A stretch of 64,000 bases of DNA from Silurus meridionalis (taxonomy: Eukaryota > Chordata > Actinopteri > Siluriformes > Siluridae), in the NCBI RefSeq assembly GCF_014805685.1, contig NC_060899.1:15436454-15500453 (forward strand), given 5' to 3'. Shown piece after piece: positions 55,061-64,000 of the stretch. Position 1 is the first letter of the stretch. Each line of letters opens with the position of its first letter. The notes below the pieces were generated by a model that saw only the letters and a list, made by a program, of their open reading frames with translations, did no database searches and was not told where the DNA came from. The position numbers were made by a program, and so were the translations under genes.

Positions 55061-55504
55061 AAATGAAATAAAATATCTTCAAATACAAAAAGAAAAGAAT
55101 AATGTGTGAAAAAAGAAGAGAAAATATTATGCAGAAATTTGTAAATTAATGAATCAATAATTGTGAAACAGGTGCAAAAGTAAACGCATGATGTGAAATG
55201 AATATGAAAGTAAACGCATGATGCTAAAATTATTTCTCTGAAAGAGATGCACTGTGAATAAATCCCAGTACATTAAAAACACGTGCTTTGTTTGTAATGG
55301 CGTCTGTTCTTCTGTTCTGAAGTTGCAGCTGAAACAGTCTAAACTGGAATGCAGGTTTGTTAAAGTGCACCAGTATGTGCTCAACAACTGGAAGAGCAAC
55401 CTTTGTGCAGATGAACACAAAAAGTATGCCTATTAAAATTCACGTGTTTGGAATATTAATGGAATGCGTGTGTGCGAGTACACAACAGAGTATCATGCAG
55501 AAAG

Positions 55505-55765
55505 TCATGCTGTAGATTCTGATCAACTGGTGTAGGTGAGAAGGTGAGGAGGCCTGGAGTGCACTCGGTGTTTACATTCATCCCAAAGGTGTTCAATAAG
55601 GTTAAGAGTTCTATAGCAGATCACTCTATTCCTTCCATTCTATCTCCTCTAAAGCAGATCTTCATGAAGCTGGATTTGTGCACAGGGGTAATGTCATGTT
55701 GGAGCAGGTTTGGGTCTTCTACTTCAGGTGAACGGAAAATGTAAAGCTAGTGCATCCAATTGTGT
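55505..55765 (+). mobile_element. family M element, copy 9 (partial)
   Basis: GTGAGAAGGTGAGGAGGCCT, CATTCATCCCAAAGGTGTTC, CAGATCTTCATGAAGCTGG, TGTTGGAGCAGGTTTGGG, CAATTGTGTGCCTCCAAG. It is followed by a GT run at 55777-55806. Confidence 0.65.
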
Positions 55766-55774
55766 GCCTCCAAG

Positions 55775-55776
<2 letters not shown>

Positions 55777-55806
<30 letters not shown>
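55777..55806 (+). repeat. (GT)n microsatellite
   Basis: About 15 GT units. Confidence 0.97.
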
Positions 55807-55809
<3 letters not shown>

Positions 55810-56470
55810 ATGAAAGAAAAGTTCCCACCCAAGCTAGGAGCTCATCCAGGGGAATCCAGAGGCCCTCTTACAAATGATGTCATGATGGTCTAGGCCCAAC
55901 CCTCAGCTGTATTGATGCTTAAGTTTTGATCCCAAGGCAACAAAGCAGCTCAGATCCAGTGTCAGTCGAAAATATTCCTTTTTTTTTGCTTTCTCTGTCC
56001 CTCTGTGGCTGGATCTTATAAAACAATATTTCCACAGTACAGGACCTTCAGATGCACAGAGATAGCAGAGCTGATGGAAAACAACATGTTTTGTCCCAGA
56101 TAGATTTCATGTCTCCATCCTGCAGCTGCAGACATAATAAACTGCTGTGTGGTGAAGAGGTGTAACACGCTGACCTTCATCTATATCTGTTTAACGCTTA
56201 ATATTCTGATCTGTATCCGGATTTAACCTCGAATTAGGCACGCCATAAACCCCTGCACTATGCTTCTGGAAACACCGGAAAACACTTATCCTTCTATCCC
56301 TCCATCATTATCAGGCTACTTATTCCATCCATTCTCTGGTTTGTTCTCCTCCACAGCCACTTGTTCTCCCATCCTCACTATCCAGCTATCCTGGTTCAGA
56401 TTCTCCTTTGCTTATTATCTCTCCATTTTTTCCACTTTTGCCTTCTATCCATCTCTACATTCTTTTATCT
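55807..56470. other. intergenic, nothing recognised
   Basis: No supported exon or repeat family. Confidence 0.4.
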
Positions 56471-57052
56471 ATCCTTTCATCCATCCATCCATCCATCCAT
56501 CCATCCATCCATCCATCCATCCATCCATCCATTCATCCATTCATTTCTATCCATGTATTTCCTTATCCATTCTTCTCTTACCAGCCCTGCCTCACTGTCT
56601 ATTTTCCTTCATTTGCTTATAATTCTCCCATCCAACCACATCTACCTTTCCTGTATCTCATTATCCATACTCTTCCATCCTTCCATCCATCCATCCATCC
56701 ATCCATCCATACATACATTTATTTATCTCTGTTATCTGTTCTTTATTTCTTTATCCATCTTTTTTTACTAGCCTGTCCTCCTTTAACCTCTACCATCCAT
56801 CCATCCATCCATCCATCCATCCATCCATCCATCCATCCATCCATCCATCCATCCATCTATCTCTACCCACCTTCTCTTTATTCATTCTTCTCTTATCAGC
56901 CCTGCTTCACAATCTATTTACCCCTTCATTTTCCTATCTAATTATAATTCCCCCATACAACCACCTCTACTCCTCTATCTCATTATCCATACACTAATCA
57001 ATCCATCTATCCATCTACTGATCCATCCATCCATCCATCCATCCATCCACCA
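56471..57052 (+). repeat. (ATCC)n arrays in a T/C-rich region
   Basis: Four blocks of ATCC tetranucleotide (56476-56532, 56677-56710, 56796-56857, 57021-57050) are separated by T/C-rich sequence in which related words recur (for example ATTCTTCTCTTA.CAGCCCTGC at 56570 and 56884). The intervening segments look duplicated. Reading frames of 120-177 codons here read Ser-Ile-His-Pro and are repeat artefacts. Confidence 0.9.
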
Positions 57053-57752
57053 CTACCTTTCTGTTCTTCACATTCTTCACTGCACTTTCTCTGCATTTCC
57101 TCTAGAGGACTCCGAAGGCCACAAAACAAGATGATCTTCTACGGCTTGAGGGGAAAAGTGTTTTTCTAACCTGCCCTTCTTCAACAAATCACCTAATAAA
57201 TCATTTCTGTACAGAGAGCAGGGTGTGAAGCGCTTATCATTAACAGGTCTGTATATAAAACCCTGAGGATGGAAAGCTGATACGCTGACGCAGAACCTCA
57301 CCTGCTCAATATCACAGGCTGGAAACACAGAAACAGATCACTGTTGGTGTTTACATTCATTTACTACCAGAGTTGGTATAGATTTCATTTCATTTCATTT
57401 GCAATTATTTTAATTATTGAAACTTAGTCTTTATTTTTGTTTAAAGTTTTGGCTCCATGGAGACTTCAGGGGCATGGAGTTACTCCTACAACTTCTACTA
57501 CTACGACTAATATTAATATTTCCACTGACATTACTACTAATATTCCTATTAGTACTGGTACTACTGCTAATATTAATAATAATTCATTTATTTATTTACT
57601 AGTTGCTGTAGCACCACAGAACCATAACAACTTTATAAAAGGATATATAATATATATATATGACAATATATAAAACACACAAAATAACACACACAAAATA
57701 AGATATTTACACAAAAACATATAAAGAAAAATATAAATAAATACTGTTGCTG

Positions 57753-57795
<43 letters not shown>

Positions 57796-58334
57796 CATCA
57801 TCATCATCATCATAATAATAATATATATATATATATATATTGTCTCTTTATTATGGCCACAAAAGAATAGAATGTTTCAGGAGTATTAATAAAATAGATT
57901 TTAGTATTTGGAATATAATGGATTTTCTTTAATAATAGGTAAATCTCGTAAATGTTGTAAAACAATTATTATAATTGTTATAATGATTATCTTTGTATTG
58001 GTTGACTATAATGTGCATTATTTATTCGGAGTAAGAGGCATTGCTGCCCGGCTGGTTGGCGACTGTTGAAGCTTGGCAGATCCATCAGCTAATGAAAACT
58101 CATGCTGCTGTAATAACATCCATTTAAAGCGTGTTTTGCTTGTGGCTCAGATCTTCTCCCGAGCAGATTAAGTGGAAGTCATTCAGGCTTCACTCTTATA
58201 ATAACACAGGGGACGTATTGCTGAGGGCCATCAGGGGCCGGTTTGACTGGTCCCTTCTCTGACAGTGGAACATAAACACACGCAGGACACCTACAGCATC
58301 TGATGTAATACTGCAAGCAAAAAGAGCATTGCAA
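57053..58334. other. intergenic; AAT array and one unique block
   Basis: An ATA/ATC array with a TA run occupies 57757-57841. 58020-58290 is non-repetitive, moderate in GC and could be a conserved non-coding element. A minus frame of 83 codons (57077-57328) has no recognised family. Confidence 0.35.
57757..57841 (+). repeat. (AAT)n(ATC)n(TA)n compound repeat
   Basis: Trinucleotide AAT units, six ATC units, AAT again and a short TA run. Confidence 0.96.
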
Positions 58335-58755
58335 ATACACTATTTGGAGAAGTGTATATTGGACAGCTGAGTTTTCCAGCCATGTGTAGATCTTCTACAA
58401 ACTTATTAGCACAGAGTTGAAGGCACACAACTGTATAGGACGTATATTCCATGAAGATATGCTTTCCACGAGTTGGAGTGGAAGATCTCCTGCTTTAGAG
58501 ATTTGACCTCAACACCTTTAAACACCTTTGGGATGAATGTGAATGATGACTCTACCCCAGGCCTCCTCACCTCACCTACATCAGTGTACACTCTTATGGC
58601 TGAATGAATCTCCACAAAAACCATCTAGTGGAACATCTCACCAGAAAAGTGGAGGTTTTGATAGCAGCAAATTAAAATCAAATGTAGAATAAAATGCCCA
58701 AAATGAAGCACATATCCATCTTATGCTCAGGTGTCCACAAACTTTTGTTTATATA
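58335..58755 (-). mobile_element. family M element, copy 10 (both ends present)
   Basis: This is the most complete copy. The left end is AATACACTATTTGGAGAAGT and the right end GTGTCCACAAACTTTTGTTT then ATAT. The ends are imperfect inverted repeats of the ACACTAT...CAAAAGT type. The internal blocks (TCCACGAGTTGGAGTGGAAG, CTACCCCAGGCCTCCTCACC, ATCTAGTGGAACATCTCACC) define the family. Length about 420 bp; no frame. Confidence 0.7.
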
Positions 58756-58965
58756 TCGCATTATCAGTAGGAGAATGCTGAGGATGGAGACACCAGGAAG
58801 GAGGAAAAGAGGAAGCCCAAAGAGGAGGTTTATGGATGTGGTGAGAAAAGACATGCAGGTAGTTGAGGTGAAAGAGGCAGATGTAGAGGACAGAGGGGTA
58901 TGGAGATGGATGATCTGCTGTGGCGCCCCCTAATGGGAGAAGCCAAAAGAAGAAGAAGAAGATGA
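58756..58965 (+). pseudogene. LINE 3'-end fragment
   Basis: ISRRMLRMETPGRRKRGSPK, RRFMDVVRKDMQVVEVKEAD then VEDRGVWRWMICC leads to CCCCCTAATGGGAGAAGCC and AAAAGAAGAAGAAGAAG. Same family and 3' end as 54520-55060 but opposite strand, and severely 5' truncated. It directly adjoins family M copy 10. Confidence 0.8.
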
Positions 58966-60440
58966 GTCTTAACATTACAGGCCTACAGCTTGTTACATTT
59001 CTCTGTATGAATCAGGAAGCCAGATACAGCGATACAGTGTGTAAATACAAAAGAGGAAGTAGAGCGTTAAAGAATAACTTGGTAAAATGTCAACATTGCC
59101 ATGTGTGTTTGAGCTGTAAACACTTGAGCCTTGCTATTATTAGCGACCTGGATTCGGCTTTGTTAGCTTTCAAAACGTGAAAACAGCACATCAAAGAATG
59201 AACTGATGGATCTCCTCGTTAGCTTCTTCTCACTGTTACATTGATCTGAAGCCACCATTTTGTACTAAATCCCTCTAATATAAAGTTCATACTGGAGTTG
59301 CTAATCGAATGGTAATGAACGATTTGGTCAACTGTATACACAAACAAAGACAAACAAATAAAGATAAACAAATGCAACAATGTACATTATTAATCGTCTT
59401 CTAACAAAGCATACGTAAAAAAAAACGTATGATTTTTTCCAACGAACAAACAAATAATTATTGCTAATAAATATTTCCACCAGGTAGAAAGATAAAAAAT
59501 TCAGATTACAAAAATACATCATTTGTATAGTTTGTTAGTTAGCATGATAGTTAAGATCAAGTTCTAGCTTATTTTGTACACAGGACGATGTCTTTTGGCA
59601 CACTGAGTCCTGAAGGTTGGTGTGCCCTGTGAGTGTGCGTGCAGCCTTGTGCTGCCATCTGTTGGCGTGTTAGAAAACTGCTACAGAAAAACAAACAAGA
59701 TAACATGAAGGAAAGTTGTTTTTATAACCACTATAACATCAAAAACAATTAATTATTGACAAAATGTTGTGATTTTTTGAAGTTGAACAATGTTCTCTGT
59801 CAGAAAACTACGTTACAATGTAAAACTTTATTTTTTTTAAATATCTACAATAAACACAAAACCTAGGAACATTGATAACAGTACTAGAGAACCTGATTTG
59901 CAGCTGTATAAATCAACACCATCTAAACAATCATATCCTGCATCAGTACTTTAAATTCGCTCGTTCTGCTTTAATAGAAACCCGTCCTGTGCTTACATGC
60001 CAATCTGCGTCTTGCGAAAACGGAATTTTCCATCAATCCCAGATAACACTGTCCATGGTGGAGAAAGTGCAAAGGTCTTGTGGAGCTGAGAACCATGACA
60101 AGCGGGATGCACTGATGTGAGGAAGTGAGGTATCTAATGTTGTTGCATTCAATCTAACAAATTGGCAACTCTCAGGCAGAAACAAGGCGATGAATCTCGG
60201 AAGGAATAAATAAATACAGTACATGGTAGAATATATGCAAGATTGCACTAATGCGATGACATATTGCAGTATAAAGCCATCAGAGATATATTGCACATTG
60301 TATAAAGTGACAAAGTGCACTGTAATGCATGTAGAAGCAAAGGGTAGCGTAGTGTAGTGCATACCAGCTGTGAAGGACGAAGGAATCGTTGGGGAGAATG
60401 GGGGGTGGTTGGAGGGGTGGAGGTATGATGGAAGCTACAG
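58966..60440. other. intergenic; one mariner fragment
   Basis: No exon supported. The mariner-related piece at 59575-59690 is listed separately. Confidence 0.4.
59575..59690 (-). mobile_element. fragment of the 18475-18978 mariner family
   Basis: ACGATGTCTTTTGGCACACT, TGCGTGCAGCCTTGTGCTGC and CATCTGTTGGCGTGTTA match 18853-18945 nearly base for base. Both ends are missing. Confidence 0.8.
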
Positions 60441-60595
60441 TGAGAAGTTGTAGCTTAATGCTTTGAACCAAAAGGCCATGAGTTAAAATCCCAGCACCAC
60501 CTAACTGAGCTGCCACTGCCTGTGAGCAATGCCCTGACCCGTCAAATGTCATTTGTCCTGGATAAGGGCGTCTGCCAGATGCCATAAATGTAGAG
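60440..60595 (+). repeat. tRNA-derived SINE, copy 4
   Basis: Box A-like GTAGCTTAATGCTTTGAACC, box B-like GGCCATGAGTTAAAATCCC, and the tail GGATAAGGGCGTCTGCCAGA then TGCCATAAATGTA. A stray copy of the last tail words (TACATGCCATAAATGTAAT) occurs at 39090. Confidence 0.75.
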
Positions 60596-60652
60596 ACGCT
60601 GAACTTCAGTCTGTCTGTGTGTCTGACCTGGTGACTCTGTATCTCTTTCCAG

Positions 60653-60683
60653 ATGATAAGGAGACAAACCTTCTTTTCTCTGG
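60653..60683 (+). CDS. possible microexon
   Basis: Acceptor TATCTCTTTCCAG, 31 bases, donor GTGAGT. Strong splice signals on both sides but too short to judge coding; one frame reads DKETNLLFS. Confidence 0.15.
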
Positions 60684-60774
60684 GTGAGTGGTGTCTTTGA
60701 TACGTCTGCTGGTCTTTGTTAGTCGATTGGTATATATTGTACTAATGGTAGAGAGCATGAAAGTAAATTTAGTT

Positions 60775-61345
60775 TGTTACTGTACTTTAGTACCGTATCT
60801 GTACTTTACTGAAGTATTTCCATTTGGGGAAACTTTTACTTTAACTTCACTACAGTTTTAAACTCGTTCTGATTGGTGCTTGGTGTATCTACTGATCAAC
60901 AACATACAGTTCAGCATCAGTTCAACGGTTTAACATTTAGAGAGGAATAAATGATGAAGAAACTCCAGACTCGAACTCACCACCACACACGTGACCTCGT
61001 TTACGCCATTTTTTTTTCAATTAGTTAAAAATACGTTTTTGGGCTCATGATGATTGTAATAGAAATCAATCAGTGTTTGAGTCATTCATTTTATTCTATT
61101 AATAGATCAGTGTGCTGAGAGTCACATTCGAGTCTTTACACGTTAAGTTGAATAAGTAAAGAGTCTTGTAATAAAAATGATAACAGGAACATTATAGTTA
61201 TAATAAATCAGTACTTTGATTACTTAAATACATTCGAAGGCGTGAAAGTTTAAAGGGACACTTTTACTTGTACTGGAGTCACATTTTACCCAAATGGATC
61301 TCTACTTTAACTGCATGGTTTGTGAACTTCATCTACCACTGTACT
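60775..61345 (+). repeat. interspersed repeat, 'TTTACTGAAGTATTTCC' type, copy 2
   Basis: Collinear with 37440-38175 over about 500 bp in the same orientation, with small indels. Non-coding. Confidence 0.8.
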
Positions 61346-61989
61346 GTAAAGAGTCCAGGCTTTGACATGCTGTGCTGATTTACTGTACCCAACACTAGTG
61401 TCTGAGGTTTTCCCAGTGAAGCAGGTAGAAATACAATAGCAGTGACGTGTGTATTGACAGAAACGGAAACCTTCTGAGCTATAATCTTCTGCTTGTAAAA
61501 AGAAAATGCAGGACCCTGAGGGAGGAAAGGGAAGACTGAGAGCTTCAGTGGGTTGAAACACACCCATGAACTGAGACCTGCTTAATAATGGAATTAGTGA
61601 ACAGTTGTAGCTTTTGACAGTAATTTTAGAGCTTCCTGGGAGTCTTTAAAGCCACGACACGACTGAATCAAAGGCGATTCTTGAACATCCTCCAGTTCCA
61701 ACTATGAGTTCTCATCAAGCTCATGCTGTTGTAGGGAAATAATCAGCAGCAGTGTGGTGTGATGAAGTAGAGATACTGAAGTAGAGATAGCTCCCTGTAT
61801 TAGATTGTATTAGTCTCCATGGATTAGTTTCCATGTTTTATTCCTCTGATAACAGACATTTGTCAACTAATACAGTTTTTTGTATTCAATATTGAACATA
61901 TTTTTTAACATTTATAGTGACTTTAAATGTTTCTGTGCTAATTTGTATTACAGCAACTTAAAATATTGGTTCACTCACAAGACTCTTTA

Positions 61990-62039
<50 letters not shown>
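61990..62039 (+). repeat. (CT)n microsatellite
   Basis: About 25 CT units. Confidence 0.97.
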
Positions 62040-62042
<3 letters not shown>

Positions 62043-62099
62043 GTCTTCCTTTCAAAGTACATTAGAGACCAGATTTGCATAGGCAGCTAACCTATGATA

Positions 62100-62465
62100 A
62101 TCAAGTCAAGTCAAGTTTATTTCTAAAGCGCTTTTCACAACAGACATTGTCTCAAAGCAGCTTTAAAGAATTTAACAGTAAAGGTGTACGATGTGTATTT
62201 ATCCCTGATGAGCAGTCATGGCGACTGTGACAAGGAAAAACTCCCTTAGATGTAATGAGGAAGAAACCTTGAGAGGAACCAGACTCAAAAGGGGAACCCA
62301 TCCTCATTTGGGTGACATCAAGAGTTTGATCATAAATCTTTCAACACTACAGAACACTGGAGAGTGAGAACTAACATGAGCACTGGAGTGTGTGATTATA
62401 AGTAAATGTTCTTTCTACAGTCTTTGGTATAAAAGTAGGAGCTACAACATTTGTGATCATAATGA
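62100..62465 (-). repeat. second copy of the 161-931 retroposon family, truncated
   Basis: Reverse complement of about 520-931: TCAAGTCAAGTTTATTTC tail end first, then CAACAGACATTGTCTCAAAG, GATGAGCAGTCATGGCGACT, GAGAGGAACCAGACTCAAAA and CACTGGAGAGTGAGAACTAA. The far end stops where the first copy continues, i.e. it is 5' truncated. Confidence 0.8.
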
Positions 62466-63011
62466 AGTGATGTTTGATTTTTTGCCTGATGCACATTTTT
62501 AATATGTTCTAATATGTTCTGACTACAAGATATACATAATACTCCTGCACTGTGAGATGTCAATTCATTTAAATATATCCATTATAGGGGAAAAATTTTA
62601 AATGAATATATATATACACACATGCAGTTCCTTCTTTGTCCTCATGGATTGGTTTTTGCTATATGCATTCTATATGCAGCTGTGTGATGTTTTATCAAAT
62701 CATGTCCAATCAATAAACTTTTCCACGTGTAGACTCTAATCAAAGATAGAAACATCTCAGTAAAGATCAAGAGAATTGGGAGGCCCCGGATCTATTTTTT
62801 ATTTTTTTTGTATTGTTGCAAAGAGTCTAATATTATAATAATTTTAGACATACTTATTTTTCAGCTGTATTGTATTAAATGGCACTTAAATAAATCAGAG
62901 CTGTTTATTAGTGTTTAGTAAAATGTGTTTCACTGACAGTTACAAGATACCCACATTGGAGACTTCTTCCTGAAATGTTAAATTACTGCTGTGGAATCAC
63001 TGCTGTAAAAA
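62466..63011. other. intergenic, nothing recognised
   Basis: AT-rich, no supported feature. Confidence 0.4.
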
Positions 63012-63190
63012 TGACTCAGAGTCACTTGGGAGTCGACTCTTTTTGGTGAGTCGACTCAGTGAAAAGAGCAGGAATTCTCATGAGCTCAGGGCGTTTCCTC
63101 TGCGCTGAGACCTGCTGGCTTTACCTGGCAGCCTTGTGAGATACATCTGATTGGCTGGAAGGTCAGGGGGTGGGGCTTTGACTATAACGC
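63012..63190 (+). promoter_or_regulatory. candidate promoter
   Basis: In order: palindromic AP-1-like words (TGACTCAGAGTCA at 63012; GAGTCGACTC at 63030 and 63048), an inverted CCAAT box (GATTGGCTGG, 63148), a GC box (GGGGGTGGGGC, 63166) and a TATA-like ACTATAAC (63181). The spacing is that of a vertebrate core promoter pointing right, about 50 bp ahead of the candidate exon. Confidence 0.4.
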
Positions 63191-63236
63191 TGCACTTCTA
63201 CATGCTGGTGTGTGTGTGTGTGTGTGATAGGAGTTT

Positions 63237-63345
63237 ATGACGTACAGTGTAGTGCGATTCTTGAGTCAGCTGGGTGCAGGTGGAGGTGGAGGTGGAGGTG
63301 CAGGTGGAAGTGCAGGTGGAAGTACAGACGCTTCTCTCTTGACAG
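63237..63345 (+). CDS. candidate first coding exon, Gly-rich N-terminus
   Basis: ATG at 63237 (in-frame TAG at 63228) opens MTYSVVRFLSQLGA, then a Gly/Ala/Ser run from a GGTGGA/GGTGCA repeat, then STDASLLT, and meets donor GTACGT at 63346. It could be the start of a gene continuing beyond the window, or an untranslated first exon carrying a small minisatellite. I do not recognise it. Confidence 0.3.
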
Positions 63346-63464
63346 GTACGTTTTTATTGATTGATTTTATTGATTGAAAGGTGAATTATTGATAAAAAAA
63401 ACAGTCACTTTGTTGCTCACAGTGTGATCTTTATGTAGCTGTTAGACTTCTAAAGCTGCACTGT

Positions 63465-63530
<66 letters not shown>

Positions 63531-64000
63531 ATCTAACCCAGTAACCTCATTCTTAAATTAAAAGAAATGTAATGCATTAAAATTGTATAGTTTGATCAAT
63601 AAATTGTTTTTATTAATTTAATACTAATTATTTATTTATAATTTTCGTACGTGAACAAAATAGAAAGTTGCCTTAAAGATTTGTTTTTATGAAAATAAAA
63701 ATAAAAAATCTACGGTGATCCGCACTGACGTTGTATTTGGCAGATTAAAGCACACAAAGATGTAAACGTTGTCAAATAAATAAGCAATTAACAAAGTAAA
63801 TAAATAAATAAATAAACAGCTTAATGAGTGAAGTATTTTGTTTAAGCAGTTTTGTGTTTGGTTTCTTGATAGTGTTCGGGTTTCATTTAATCCTCATGAT
63901 TTTTTTAAATGATTGTATTTTTTAATTAAATGTTTAGCACTTATTATTTTTATTATTTTTATTATTTTAAATAAATAATTGATACAATAATACAAATTAT
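63346..64000. other. right edge; AC microsatellite, otherwise AT-rich
   Basis: (AC)n occupies 63467-63526. The rest has no recognised feature; it would be intron if the exon at 63237 is real. Confidence 0.4.

Noticed and set aside
54492..55109. 205-codon plus-strand frame
   Set aside because: It is the antisense of the LINE reverse-transcriptase relic on the minus strand.
56260..56941. Overlapping frames of 120-177 codons rich in Ser-Ile-His-Pro
   Set aside because: Translation of ATCC tetranucleotide and flanking T/C-rich sequence, all three frames open.
57077..57328. 83-codon minus-strand frame
   Set aside because: Protein-like at first sight but no family match, start or splice context.

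Overview
The window looks like chromosomal DNA of a ray-finned fish. It is AT-rich and gene-poor, with long introns, vertebrate-type splice sites, Tc1/mariner relics, tRNA-derived SINEs, LINE fragments and many micro- and minisatellites. The repeat mix would fit a siluriform (catfish) or related ostariophysan, but that is an inference. No operons, CRISPR arrays, rRNA or functional tRNA genes were seen.

Three genes are well supported. (1) stk35, a nuclear-type serine/threonine kinase, lies on the + strand at 14460-17971 in two coding exons. They join in phase to give a 421-residue protein with all kinase motifs, preceded by a CpG-rich 5' region and a short upstream ORF whose stop overlaps the start codon. 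(2, 3) Two tandem six-exon genes lie on the - strand at 49295-46218 (242 aa) and 43133-35918 (257 aa). Both encode secreted CAP-superfamily proteins of the PI16/GLIPR1 type with a hydrophobic C-terminus typical of a GPI anchor. Exon lengths and phases match almost exactly, so they are a local duplication. The CAP tetrad is intact in both, and the C-terminal stalks have diverged.

Layout: 1-14000 is repeats and satellites (a retroposon with an 11-bp target-site duplication, a 22-bp minisatellite, a 1.4-kb hexamer-based array, GATA/GACA-type repeats, two Tc1 relics) plus one unassigned - strand exon candidate. 14000-18000 is stk35. 18000-35900 is intergenic, with a SINE, a mariner relic, LINE endonuclease sequence and several copies of a small DNA-transposon family. 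35900-49300 is the CAP pair. 49300-63000 is again repeats. At 63100-63345 there is promoter-like sequence followed by a candidate first exon with a glycine-rich reading frame, which may begin a gene running off the right edge.

The kinase and the CAP proteins have no evident functional link; they are simply neighbours. The points of most interest are the CAP duplication, the uORF/start overlap and duplicated splice donor in stk35, a ten-copy family of short inverted-repeat elements, and the candidate exons whose genes are not identified.
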